Shown: positions 1-10,775 of the stretch, one piece after another | Layout of the letters: each line of letters starts with the position of its first letter | Position numbering within the stretch: position 1 is the first letter of the stretch | DNA from: Przewalskia tangutica | Taxonomy: Eukaryota > Streptophyta > Magnoliopsida > Solanales > Solanaceae | NCBI GenBank assembly: GCA_029844215.1 | Contig: CM056728.1 | Coordinates: forward strand, 2,914,001 to 2,978,000 | Length of the DNA: 64,000 nucleotides | Direction: 5' to 3' | Program-made: the position numbers and the translations under genes | The notes under the pieces: generated by a model | Told to the model about the DNA's origin: nothing | The model's database searches: none | Seen by the model: the letters and a program-made list of their open reading frames with translations, nothing else

Positions 1-1034
1 CATATTTTACTCTGTTAATCTTCCATCGGTCTAAAAAATCAGAAAAGAATCAAGACATTTTGAAACTCCTTTTTCGCATATCATCAGTCTTTTAGAACAC
101 CGTGACCAATTCTCTAAAAGCAAAAAATTGACTCAAGCTTCATCATTTTCAATCGCATAGCAACAAAACTCCGAGTGGATCGACGACTTGATACGTTGTC
201 TCAGTTCGCTGCCCTGATAAGATCAAAACGAAGAGTTTCATTACGAGACTCATCATGACTGCGACAAATGAAGATATACATCCATGTCCACCGCATTCCC
301 GCTTCGAAATTCCAAAATAAAATAGGGCGCGATGATATCGTCATCCGACTCAACCACTTCTTACTCTCTTAATCTCATCCGTCCTTTTTATCTTTTTATT
401 TATTTGTTGCAATTTAATTACTTAACTTTTGTAATTAGTAGGATATTTAAAACAAATAGTCTTCTAATAGATGAGTTGGGAGGGTAGATTAAAAAGAGAA
501 ATCTATTTCTAATTTATTTCTAGGCGTGTCATGTATGTCTAAACTTTAAAAATAATTCAATCATTCTTTACATATACCTTTAATCATGTAGATAAAGCAT
601 TATTTCTTACTAAATACAACATATACTTTCAAAACACATAAATTCTCATATGCATTTTACAAACAATATCATGCAAAAATTGTCACCATGCATCTTTTAA
701 ATGATTATTTGTAACATCCTTTTACTTAATTTCATAATTTTCAAAATATGCATTTAACATAATTAACCTAGGTTTGACCGGACAACCGCAAGTTAGCGGA
801 TCCCGAAGGATACCAACTTCTTCCCTTTAGGATAATAAAGAACCCTTACCCAGAATCTCATATAAGTATTGCAGACCATTAAATGATGTTAATGTTGACA
901 TTAATTAGTTAACATTTAGGTTTTCTAATTCACCCAGATAATTAGGTGGTGACTCCGCGAACCCTTTTAGTACTTTTATTTTTAACAGGCAGGATTCGTC
1001 GAATATAATATTGCGGTAAAAAATGGGCGCGACA
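1..1034 (+). mobile_element. 3' part of a Tat/Ogre-like gypsy LTR
   Basis: The last 270 bp (about 762-1034) match the end of the complete solo LTR at 13825-15839: both run through AATTAACCTAGGTTT, CCGCAAGTTAGCGGATC, CTTCCCTTTAGGATA and GGTGACTCC and finish in GCGACA. The AT-rich part upstream is looser but similar in layout. The left end is outside the window, so a solo LTR and a full element cannot be told apart. It sits inside the gag region of a copia fragment, which resumes at 1035. The lineage is inferred from the LTR terminus; no gypsy protein is present. Confidence 0.6.
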
Positions 1035-1317
1035 CAAGAATCATTTGCAATAGGTCTGTAGAGATAGTGGAATAAATCCACTGCAGAACGGTAGCATCAA
1101 GAGTAGTCCATAATATCGAGTCAACTTCAGGGGCAGACTCTTTGCCTGCGGCTGAGGGAATGATATGATGAAGAACTTGATGTGAACGTGCATGAATCTT
1201 GAAAAGTTCTGCCCACGTCGCATATTGGACGTTTTTCATCTCTAGAACAATAGGGATTTGGTTCTTGATATTGAAAACGGAAAGGGCAGGATAAAATATG
1301 TTCTTTGACGTAGACAT
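1035..1317 (-). pseudogene. Copia gag N-terminal fragment
   Basis: Reading leftwards from an ATG at 1317, the frame starts MSTSKNIFYPALSVFNIKN and continues with the WAELFKIHARSHQVLHHIIP and LDATVLQWIYSTIS blocks. These are the N-terminal signature of copia gag proteins of the UBN2 type. The same blocks occur in the gag fragments at 3512-4668 and 43399-43869, which gives the reading direction. It is cut off after about 90 residues where the gypsy LTR (1-1034) begins. This is a relic, not a host gene. Confidence 0.75.
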
Positions 1318-1668
1318 AACGAAAGAACAATGGGTGAATTAGGGATTGGAAAGAAAATTTGGGAAGAGAGGAGGAAGAAGTGCATGAAATCCGAGGAGAA
1401 GAACGGAAATCGAGGCAGCAGAAGGTATTTTCGTACGAAGTGATTGAAAACCTAGACTTCTTTTACCATGAAAGAAATAATCTCTTCATTATTCTCATTG
1501 AATGAATAGGTATATATATATATACAAACTTCAATCTCCAAATATGGAAAATCATATTTCTACTATACTTCTAAATTTCAATTCTACTTGTACAAGAATT
1601 CTACAATTATGATAAATATACAACATAATTTAATACTTATAATTGTAGATGTATAAAATAATAGCCAT
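1318..1668 (-). mobile_element. Leader and 5' LTR of a copia relic (minus strand)
   Basis: The stretch 1318-1468 corresponds to the untranslated leader, and 1469 to about 1668 to the LTR. The LTR resembles those at 3248-3510 and 4814-5022 (shared TTGTACAAGAATTCTA block and AT-rich start TGAAA-AAATAATC). The expected initiator-Met primer site next to the LTR is degraded; only TGGTA remains. On the right it abuts reverse-transcriptase sequence rather than genomic DNA, so it is a rearranged fragment. Confidence 0.6.
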
Positions 1669-2660
1669 AGTCATAGTCAAGTGTCCCCTGGATGTATTGA
1701 ATAGTCATAGTCAAGTGTCCCATGGATGTATCGAATAATGCGTTTGAGCGCATTCATGTCTTTAACTCTGAAATCATGCATAAACAGACACACATGTTGT
1801 ACGAAATACGTAATATTTGGGATCGTGAAAGTAAAATACTGAAGAGTCAGCCGCAACACCCAGCTTAGGGTTAGTATCAACGGAAGTGGAAGTAAACTTG
1901 CACAAAGACATACCATCTCGCTCAATGATCTCAACGGTATATTTTCTTTGTGATAAGAATAACCCACCTGCATGACGAGTTACAGTAATCCCTAAAAAGT
2001 AACTCAAGGGCCCTAAGTCTTTCATAGCAAACTCAAAACTGAGCATTGTTATGATGGACCTGCGCAAAGCATCAGAAGAAGCGGTCAAGATAATATCATC
2101 TACATATAATAGAATATAAGCCAGAGAGGTACCACGACGATATATGAACAATGAATTATCAGACCTGTTTTGAGTAACCCCAATAGATGAAACATAGTCT
2201 GCAAATCTCTTATACCAAGCCCAAGGGCCTGCTTAAGCCCATACAAAGGCTTCTTTAATAAACAAATATGATGAGGATATTTGGGGTCTCGAAAACCCAA
2301 GAGTTTATGCTTGTAGACGGTCTTCTAAAGATCATCATATAAGAAAGCATTTTTCACATCTAACTGGTGAATGGGTCAAGCCTTAGAAATAGCCACATTA
2401 AGAATAGTGTGAATGGTAGTCGGTTTGACCACCAGACTAAACGTCTCACCACAATTTATGTCAACCTGTTGAGTCTTACCATCACCTACAAGACGAACCT
2501 TATTCCTCGAAAAAGAACCATAAAAAAATTATCCTTATGAGTAAAAATCTATATAGACCGAATAATATTAACATCAGAAGGATGGGGTACCAACTCTCAC
2601 GTCTTATTGTCAATAAGAGCATCATATTCTCATGGGTACCGTACATGTGTTTTTTTTTGC
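1669..2660 (-). pseudogene. Copia reverse-transcriptase relic
   Basis: Several minus-strand frames carry copia RT blocks: KKPLYGLKQA (about 2240), LLYVDDIILTASSDALR with the catalytic YVDD (about 2090), KDLGPLSYFLGITVTRHAGG (about 2000), and the start of RNase H, MNALKRIIRYIHGTLDYD (about 1720). Frameshifts and stops separate the blocks. A 35-bp tandem duplication (GTCATAGTCAAGTGTCCC repeated) lies at about 1670-1735 at the RNase H end. The piece is most similar in layout to the RT at 35435-36196. Confidence 0.75.
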
Positions 2661-3247
2661 ATGACTCCAGAGTTTAGCACATGAATTCACTCAAACGTAT
2701 TATTTCGTACATCCAGGGGACACTTGACTATGGTTTACATTTATATCCTTCGGCAACGTCTACACTTGTCTCGTATACAGATTTTGATTGGGGTGGTTGT
2801 CCAAACACCAGACGTTCGATGTCTAGTTATTGTATGTTTCTTGGTAATAACTTGGTCTCATAGTCTATAAAGTGTCAGTCGACTTTGTCCCACTCTAGTG
2901 TAGAGGCCAAGTATCGAGGGGCGGCCAATGTGGTCTCTGAATCATGTTGGCTACGTAATCTTCTTTTAGAGCTTCATTGTCCTATTCAGAAAGCTACATT
3001 GGTTTATTGTGATAATGTGAGTGTCATCTACCTTTCTGATAATCATGTTCAACACCAGTGCACCAAGCATATAGAGATGAATATTCATTTTGTTCACGAA
3101 AAGGTAGCTCGTGGACAAGTACGTGTCTGTCATGTCCCTTTCAATATCAAATTACTGACATCTTTACCAAAGATCTTCCATCGGTCCTATTTGAAGATTT
3201 TAGAGATAGTCTCAGCGTACGAAGATTGTCGGCTATGACTAAGGGGG
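2661..3247 (+). pseudogene. Copia RNase H relic (plus strand)
   Basis: Plus-strand frames give MNSLKRIISYIQGTLDYGL, DFDWGGCPNTRRSMSSYC, SVEAKYRGAANVVSESCWLR, VYCDNVSVIYLS and TKHIEMNIHFVHEKVARGQ, the ordered blocks of copia RNase H. A stop (TAG near 2861) and a frameshift near 3150 break it. It ends in the purine tract AAGGGGG at 3241-3247, directly followed by an LTR. The orientation is opposite to the RT relic on its left, so the two come from different copies or from an inversion. Confidence 0.75.
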
Positions 3248-3510
3248 TATTAAATGTATCGTTATACACGGTATTGGAGAGTAAGATTGGACCGTGTATA
3301 CATGTCTTGTATACACGATATTTGAGCTTAATTTGGTAATAGGTTTTTGTATATAATTAACATTGTACACTTACAATAATTGTAGAATTCTTGTACATGT
3401 ATAATAGGGTTTTAAGAGTAGAACAGGAATATGATTTTCCTATTATGGAAATTATAAATTATATATAAACTCTTTCATTAATGAAAATAATCAAGGGATT
3501 ATTTCTTTCA
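3248..3510 (+). mobile_element. 3' LTR of the plus-strand copia relic
   Basis: It begins TATTAAATG (TG start mutated to TA) straight after the polypurine tract and ends TTATTTCTTTCA. It contains the AT-rich TTGTAGAATTCTTGTACA block shared in inverted orientation with the LTRs at 1469-1668 and 4814-5022. Beyond 3510 the sequence turns into minus-strand gag/protease sequence of another copy, not into genomic flank. Confidence 0.65.
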
Positions 3511-4668
3511 GAATGTCATGTGGGTAGTGGCTCCAGTGTCCATGTACCAATTTGAGTCCGGTTGAGTTAATCTAAGTGTGTGCATTGTGGCTTTAATGTC
3601 GATTTGAGTGGGTCCCGAAGTATGGTGGGCTTCATAAGGCTGAGGCCCAAGCACCCCAGCTTGCTGCCCCGGCCCATCTGTAGCTCTCGGGTTCCAGTTG
3701 CTCGACGCACTAGGCCTGCTGTAATTCTGGAACTGAACCCAAGTCGGATAAGGAGCAGGTGGCGGTTAATAGGGGTTGTTGAGACGAGGCCCACTAGCCC
3801 AGTTCCACGCTCATGGGCTCCAGGGCTGAGGCTAGTTGGCTTGCGGTCCACTATCCCGAGGCCCAATAGCACCCCCGTTATATCCACCTCGATTTTCGCC
3901 ATGATTTTTACCATTATTCTTGCGATTCTGACCTTTCTTGCCGCCACTGTTGTTGCAGTTTTGGCCGGAATTATTGGAACTGGAGGACGATAAATTAGTC
4001 TCGGTCATCATACCAACTGGTGGTGCCCCAGCGGCCATCTTCTTAGCCAAACCGACTTCCTCTAGCGTAAGCATAGAACGAGCATGGTAAAATTTCAGAA
4101 GTGGATTGCTTTGACGAAGAAGTGTATCGACGCCACTATAGGCCTCAGATAGGCCTGCGACCATCTGAAGGACAATACGATCATATGTGACGGGCGCACC
4201 AACGTTGCGAAGTTGGTCCGCCAATTCCTTCAACCTTTTGTAATAAGCTAAAACGTTCAGGAAATTTTCCATGTTAACGAGGGAAAAATCATGTTCAAGG
4301 GTAACAGCTCTGAAATTTTGATTATCGTGGAATATGTCACGCAGCCTATCCCAAGCAGCCATTGCCATAGCATCTGGCTCAATAATCATTTGCAACAGGT
4401 CGGTAGAGACGGTGGAGTAAATCCACTAAAGGACGGTGGCATCAAGAGTCGTCCATAACTTTAGATCATCCTCGCATTTTGGCACCTCCGTATCCTCAGG
4501 AGCCGCAGAAATTATGTGATGGTTGACTTGATGCAAACGCGCGTGAAGTTTGAACAGTTCGGCCCACGTCGCATATTGGACGTTTTATATTTCAAGAACA
4601 AGAGGGATGTGATTCTTGATGTTAGAAACTGTAAGGGCATGATGAAACATGTTCTTTGATGTAGACAT
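3511..4668 (-). pseudogene. Copia gag with start of protease (minus strand)
   Basis: The start codon is at 4668-4666 (MSTSKNMFHH). The first 90 residues carry stops, for example in the LEI-NVQYATWAELF region. From about 4395 to 3832 the frame is open and shows the UBN2 gag core: AAWDRLRDIFHDN, YYKRLKELADQLRNVGAPV and RIVLQMVAGLSEAY. A Gly/Asn/Lys-rich tail (GQNCNNSGGKKGQNRKNN) replaces a zinc knuckle. At 3511-3560 it reaches the protease region seen at 39430-39480 (WYMDTGATSHM there). The rest of pol is missing. Confidence 0.75.
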
Positions 4669-5022
4669 AATGATAGAACAATATGTGATTGAGGGATTTG
4701 GAAGAAAGAATTTTAGGTTGGACAAACTTACGGAAACCGAGGACACAATCTCGGAATCGACGGAAGAGTTCAGCGGAAGCTAGAGAGAAAAATAATCTAG
4801 ATTTTTGATATCATGAAATAAATAATCCCTTGATTATTTTCATTAATGAAAGAGTTTATATACAATTTACAATTTCCATAATACGATAATCATATTCCTA
4901 TTCTACTCTCAAAACTCTATTCTACTTGTACAAGAATTCTATAATTATGGTAAGTGTACAATGTTAATTATATACAAAAACCTATTACCAAATTAAGCTC
5001 AAATACCGTGTATACAAGGCAT
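4669..5022 (-). mobile_element. Leader and truncated 5' LTR (minus-strand copia relic)
   Basis: The leader is 4669-4813. Next to the LTR lies TGATATCA, a decayed form of the initiator-Met primer site TGGTATCA. The LTR starts at 4814 and can be followed to about 5022, where it parts from the copy at 3248-3510. About 50 bp of its distal end are missing. Confidence 0.6.
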
Positions 5023-5794
5023 GTGTGAGTGTACGCTCGCGCGTGCATAAACACACACTATTTGTACATATGCATGAAAAATAAGAAGAAACACAATAGT
5101 TGTACATGGATCTCTTAGCTTCCACCACATGAATCCATTTGAGTCCGTTCTTGTGGAAGAGAGAAGAAACTTGAAATATGTTGTTTCAATGGAGATCGTT
5201 TTCTTCAACATAGAATTTTTCCTCATCTTCCCGAGTTTTTATTGGTTTATTTTTAATTTTGATATTATTTTTGAATATTATTTGTGTGAATAAATTATAA
5301 ATGAGAACTGAGTCATCAGAAGTTTGGATCTGGTTGTAATATTGATGGTGGCATGGTGTTCCAGATGGGTTTTCTGGATTAGATTTGTGAAGTTTGAAGC
5401 TTTTGTATATCACTGTATCTCAAGCATGTATATCTATGTATATTAATAAAAAATTGTATGTAATATACCATTGTTTTTTTTAGTCCAAAAAATGTGGAAA
5501 ATTGGAGCTTTCTGATGACCTATTAATTTTTTCGTACTTGTGTATATATTTTATATATAACGTAAATATCTTGTATAGCATGTATATTTGTGTATATTCA
5601 TAAAGATCTTTTTGATGATGTTTTTGGGATACAGGTGCTAATATCAATTGTTGGCTAAATGAATATCAATTTCTCTTTAGAGTTGTATATAGGTGTCAAT
5701 CTCCCCCCCCCCCCCTCCCCTCCTTAAGTGGCACGTGGAGAGGTGCGAGAGTTCACAAATAATTTTATTGAAGTTTATTTAAATCTCAAATGTT
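5023..5794. other. Spacer with no recognised feature
   Basis: This is AT-rich, with many GTATAT/TGTATATTT runs and a C-rich tract at about 5702-5720. No frame with a recognisable domain was seen on either strand. It separates the copia mosaic from the three-LTR array. Confidence 0.5.
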
Positions 5795-5799
5795 ATTTC

Positions 5800-6644
5800 T
5801 GTTGAATATAATAATCTGTATACGTTTAAATAACGTTTCAACACAATCTGTTAAACACTTAGTAAAAATAGATTACACAGTATAAAATAAACTATTTAAA
5901 ACCAGTACACAAAACTGATAATAAACAGAATCTGTTTTGGAAAAATAATTAAAATATTTTTTCAGAATATAATCGAGTCCACTTAGTTCAAAGTGTGTCC
6001 TTAAGGAAATTATTTCTCTCACAGTACTCGAGGTTAATGGAATATCCCCTCCCAAGATAGAACGACTATCTCACCAGAATAGTAGTATTCCAAATTCAGG
6101 TAGCGGCGAACCACTCAACGACAGTAAATTACACTGGAATTTGTTTGTGCAGAAGAAGAAGAAGTTTCAGAAAGTTGGTAAAACCTTTCTGAACAATCAC
6201 TTTAAAACTGGTGGGAAAATAAATTTCTAGGAAAGAATTCCGCGTCAGCGCCGCGGCCCTGATGGTTGGCACCGCGACGCCAAATGTGTTGCAGCTTTCA
6301 GGACTTCCGGGCGCCGTGGCGCCGTCGACGTGATTTTCGACGGTGCTTGCCTCGGGTCAATAAATAATAATTAATTAAGTAATTAAGGACAATTTGATCT
6401 AAAAAGATTATCAATCAATCAGATCATTTGACCGAAGTCGAGGCCGAGCCGAGCGACGACGACGGCGCGAGGGGAGACCCTCTTCTTAACCCTTTAGCAA
6501 CAAGAAGGAGTACTTCTACTTTTAAGTAGAAGAACTTTTCTTTCCACTACCGATGAGGGACAAATACTTTTTAATAAGCAAAATGGACAACTCACTTTTT
6601 TCCCTCCCTCCATTTCTCATTTAACCTGTCATTGAAATCCAACA
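5800..6644 (-). repeat. 3' LTR of the copia array
   Basis: On the plus strand it runs TGTTGAATATAATAATC to GAAATCCAACA. Compared with the LTR at 9853-10775 it lacks about 60 bp after AAGTTGGTAA. It contains a G+C-rich patch at about 6236-6345 (GCGCCGCGGCC, GGCACCGCGACGCC) inside otherwise AT-rich sequence. Confidence 0.85.
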
Positions 6645-7204
6645 ATCCCCCACATGAATGGGGAATGGTTATAAGAAAAAGGAATGTATGGACAAGTGTG
6701 TAATTTACAAGCAAGGATTAATTGCATCTGGATAAGTAGGTTTCCCTTTGAACTTTCTGTAGTGAACATATGTCGGATATACTCGATCAATCGGTAGATT
6801 TGATATCTTTGAACCGTCGAACTTTCTTGTATACCTAGACAACATAAGTCACACAATCAACTCTCAACCGTTTATGGTTCTCACGTTTATGTTCGTTTTA
6901 GCCATGAACACCGCCTGGTTTCATGAGTGCATAGAGTATGAGCCTTCACTGTCATTCCCCTTTAAAGCGGCTTACACTTAACACTCACATAGGTGATTTC
7001 TAAACATGTAGTCCTATACCCACATTATCTGGTCATACATTGCAATATTTAGATAATCATTAAAAAACCTTAATGCTTTATTAGCTCATTAACAAGTCAT
7101 AAAGTTTTATCCTTATTTCTGAACATTGTCTTCATCCGAGAATGGGTTGAGTTATTTGACAATGTTGGACCGTCAGTCACAACTTTGTTTGATCTCCTTG
7201 AACC
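6645..7204 (-). other. 3' untranslated part of the copia internal region
   Basis: No coding domain is seen between the LTR and RNase H. The sequence is repeated nearly unchanged at 10776-11340 in the second unit, so it belongs to the element and is not host DNA. Confidence 0.6.
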
Positions 7205-7926
7205 TAGCTCTTGGGATCTCCAGTCTGCTAGGTGGAGTTACCGTCATGATGACTTGTCCTTGGCCTTAACCCCATTCCCATTGATGATCTACTCACTCCC
7301 TCTCTAGATAAGCCTTTAGTAAGAGGATCCGCCACGTTATCTCTTGACTTTACATAGTCAATCGTGATAACGCCACTAGAGAGGAGTTGTCTAACGGTAT
7401 TGTGTCTCCGTCGTATATGACGAGATTTTTCGTTATACATTATACTATCTGCCCTACCTATTGCTACTTGACTGTCACAATGTATACATATAGGAGCCAA
7501 AGCTTTGAGCCAGAATGGAATATCTTCTAAGAAATTTTGGAGTCATTCAGCTTCTTCACCGGCCTTGTCTAAAGCTATAAATTCAGATTTCATTGTAGAG
7601 CGGGCGATGCATGTCTCTTTTGATGATTTCCAAGACACTGCTCCTCCACCAACGGTGAAAATATATCCACTCGTGGATTTAACTTCAAATGATCCGGTGA
7701 TCCAGTTTGAATCATTGTATCCCTCAAGTACTGTGGAATATTTATTATAATGCAATACATAGTTTTGTGTGTGTTTTAAATACCCCAAGACTCGTTTCAT
7801 TGCCATACAATGAGTTTGATTGATATTACTCGTGAATCGACTCAGCTTGCTTATAGCACATGCTATATCTGATCGTGTACAATTCATAATATACATCAAA
7901 CTTCCTAAAACTCGTGCATAGTCCAA
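7205..7926 (-). pseudogene. Copia RNase H relic, first unit
   Basis: Minus-strand frames show MDYARVLGSLMYIMNCTRSD, the SKLSRFTSN block, MKRVLGYLKHTQNY, KSTSGYIFTVGGGAVSWKSS, STMKSEFIALDKAGEEAE, then IHCDSQVAIGRA and SRHIRRRHNTVRQLL. These are the ordered RNase H blocks of Ty1/copia. A frameshift at about 7500-7545 separates the two halves. A near-identical copy lies at 11330-12053. Confidence 0.8.
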
Positions 7927-8690
7927 TTGTGAGTCACTTTTACCTTCATTCTTTTGAAGTGCAAAATTTACATCAATTGGAGTCTTTGCAACATTAAAAT
8001 TTAAATACTTGAACTTTTCAAGTACCTTTCAATATAATGTGACTGTGATAATGCTAGACCTTGTGGAGTTTTATGGATCCTAATGCCTAAGATCAAATCA
8101 GCAACTCTTAAGTCCTTCATATCAAATTTGCTAGCCAGCATACGCTTCGTAGCATTTACATCGGCAATATCTCTACTCATTATCAACATGTCATCAACAT
8201 ATAAACAAACAATGACTTCATGATTTGGAGTATTTTTAATGTAAACACATTTGTCACACTCATTAATCTTAAATCTATTTGTCAACATTGTTTGGTCAAA
8301 TTTCGCATGTCATTGTTTGGATTCTTGTTTAAGTCCATAAAGTGACTTAACAAGTTTGCACACTTTCCTTTCTTTACCGAGACCCACAAAACCCTCAGGT
8401 TGTTCCATGTAAATTTCTTCCTCCAATTCTACATTTAAGAAAGCTGTCTTGACATCCATTTGATGAATTTCAAGACCATATACGGTCGTCAGTGCCACTA
8501 ACACCGGAATAGATGTTATTCTTGTTACCGGCGAATATGTGTCAAAGTAATCAAGACCTTCTTTTTGTCTATAACCTTTGACTACAAGTCTTGCCTTATA
8601 TTTTTCAATAGTGTCATCAGCTTTCATTTTTCTTTTAAAAATCCACTTTGATCCTAAAGATTTATTTCCAGGAGGAAGATCAATCAATTC
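7927..8690 (-). pseudogene. Copia reverse-transcriptase relic, first unit
   Basis: It reads from about 8690 down to 7960: IDLPPGNKSLGSKWIFKRK, YKARLVVKGYRQKEGLDYFD, QMDVKTAFLNVELEEEIYM, KLVKSLYGLKQ, then VCLYVDDMLIMSRD with an intact YVDD box, and LILGIRIHKTPQGLALSQ. A frame break near 8290-8310 (LKQESKQ) splits it. This is a typical copia RT, no longer continuous. Confidence 0.8.
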
Positions 8691-9265
8691 TCATGTATGG
8701 TTGTTCAAGATTGATTCAATCTCACTATTGACAGCTTCTTTCCAAAATGTTGAATCAGAAGATGACATTGCTGCTTTAAATGTTTGAGGCTCATTTTCAA
8801 GCAAGAATGTCACAAAATCTGGTCCAAAGGAAGTAGATGTCTTTTGACGTTTGCTACGCCTTGGATCCTCTTTGCTTGGTGTACTTTTCTTTGGTTCTTT
8901 CCGCGGTCGTTTAGATCTTTCCCTTGACGACTCACATTCAGTTTTATACGGATATATGTTTTCAAAGAATTCGGCATTATCTGATTCAATTACCGTATTA
9001 ACATGAATTTCGGGATTGTCCGATTTGTGAACCAAAAACCGACAAGAAGTATCTTCTCATATCCTTCAACCTTGGCTGTTGCAGTATTTCCCATAAACAG
9101 TACCTCTTCGGGTCCTGCGGGAGCGTAGGTTGCAAATGCTTCTTTTGTAGCGTAAACATGTCCAGTGGCACCAGAATCAAGCATCCACTCCTTTGAGTTT
9201 CCAACTAAATTGCACTCTGATAGCATTGCACACAAATGATCCATATCATCATTCTTTTCTACCAT
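8691..9265 (-). pseudogene. Protease joined to the end of integrase; integrase core deleted
   Basis: The frame from 9265 contains the protease motif WMLDSGATGHVYATKEAF and runs to about 9050. It then passes directly into WFTNRTIPKFM and, in an adjoining frame, into NPEIHVNTVIESDNAEFFEN. The latter block lies C-terminal to the integrase in related elements (DIHVGTIMELRNANFFED at about 17340). The zinc-binding and DDE parts of integrase are therefore missing between protease and this linker. Confidence 0.7.
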
Positions 9266-9465
9266 ATTGGCTTGTCATTTTCCCTTGTCCTTTTTCGGGA
9301 GACGACAATCTGGGCTTTTGTGGCCAGTTTTCCCACAATTATAGCAGTTGCCCTTGAACCTTTTCTTGTTAAGATCCTTCTCCTTTCCGGAAGGCCTCTT
9401 ATTTTTCTGGTTCTTTTTCGGAGCAACATCTTCAAAGACGTTTGCCCCTTCAATTGCCATTATTT
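9266..9465 (-). pseudogene. Gag C-terminus with CCHC zinc knuckle
   Basis: The frame starting MAIEGANVFEDVAPKKNQ carries KGNCYNCGKTGHKSPDC, a complete CX2CX4HX4C zinc knuckle, followed by a basic tail. The large N-terminal part of gag is absent: upstream of this ATG there is only leader-like sequence. The element could not have made a normal capsid protein. Confidence 0.7.
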
Positions 9466-9852
9466 ATTTGTCACTGTCAAGTCGACAAACTGTTTTAGTC
9501 AATAAACCAGAATAGCAATTAAATCACAAACTTAAACGATGAAGATATTATTTCTTCAAATCGCAGTATAATTATGAAATTTTATTATTCCAACGAAGTT
9601 TTTATATCTTCGAGTCAAAATACTAATATTCATATGGAGTAGAAGACTACACAAGTTTTAATCTCCAACAGCAACGATGAAGTTTTTATGTTCTTCAAAT
9701 CGTTGTAAAAGTATGGACTTTAATATTCCAACGAAGTTTTTATGTCTTCAAGTCAGAATATGAAATTTCATACGGAGTAGAAAACCACACAGGTTTTAGT
9801 CTTCAAAACAGAATACGGATTATAATAAAAAAATATGTAATTTCCTTAAGAT
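9466..9852 (-). repeat. Leader with a diverged tandem repeat
   Basis: Two direct repeats of about 135 bp lie at roughly 9535-9668 and 9672-9806. Each holds CGATGAAG, TTCTTCAAATCG, CCAACGAAGTTTTTAT and GGAGTAGAA-ACCACACA-like blocks. They lie between the 5' LTR and the first gag ATG, where gag has been lost. Function is unknown. Confidence 0.55.
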
Positions 9853-10775
9853 TGTTGGATATAATAATCTGTATACGTTTAAATAACGTTTCAACACAAT
9901 CTGTTAAACACTTAGTAAAAACAGATTACACAGTATAAAATAAACTATTTAAAACCAGTACACGAAACTGACAATAAACAAAATCTGTTTTGCAAAAATA
10001 ATTAAAATATTTTTTCAGAATATAATCGAGCCACTTAGTTCAAAGTGTGTCCTTAAGGAAATTATTTCTCTCACAGTACTCGAGGTTAATGGAATATCCC
10101 CTCCCAGGATAGAACGATTATCTTACCAGAATAGTAGTACTCTAAATTCAGGTAGCGGCGAACCACTCAACGGCAGTAAATTACACTGGAATTTGTTTGT
10201 GCAGAAGAAGAAGAAGTTTCAAAAAGTTGGTAATAAAATTATGAGGAATCAAACGAATTTATAGCCTTGGAAGTACTGTTTCTGAAGGTTTGCAACCCTT
10301 CTGAACAGTCACTTTAAAACTGGTGAGAAAATAAATTTTTGGGAAAGAATTCTGCGTCGGCACCGTGGCCCTGATAGCTGGCGCCACGGCGCCAAATGTG
10401 CTGCAGCTTTCAGGACTTCCGGCGTCGCGGCCCTGCAGGACGGCGTTGTGGCGCCGTCTACGTGATTTTCGACGGTGCTTGCCTCGGGTCAATAAATAAT
10501 AATTAAGTAAGTAAGTAAGGGCAATTTGATCCAAAAATATTATCAATCAATCAGATCATTTGACCGAAGTCGAGGCCGAGCCGAGCGACGACAACGACGC
10601 GAGGGAAGACCCTCTTCTTAACCCTTTAGCAACAAGAAGGAGTACTTCTACTTTTAAGTAGAAGAACTTTTCTTTCCACTACTGATGAGGGACAAATGCT
10701 TTTTAATAAGCAAAAGGGACAACTCACTTTTTCCCTCCCTCCATTTCCCATTTAACCTGTCATTGAAACCCAACA
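9853..10775 (-). repeat. Shared middle LTR of the copia array
   Basis: It runs TGTTGGATATAATAATC to GAAACCCAACA, and at 923 bp it is the longest of the three LTRs. It carries the G+C-rich patch at about 10345-10470. Element internal sequence borders it on both sides, so it has no target duplication of its own. This fits unequal recombination between two copies of the same element. Confidence 0.85.

Noticed and set aside
3580..3993. 137-residue plus-strand frame
   Set aside because: It is antisense to copia gag at 3511-4668, which has clear family blocks on the minus strand.
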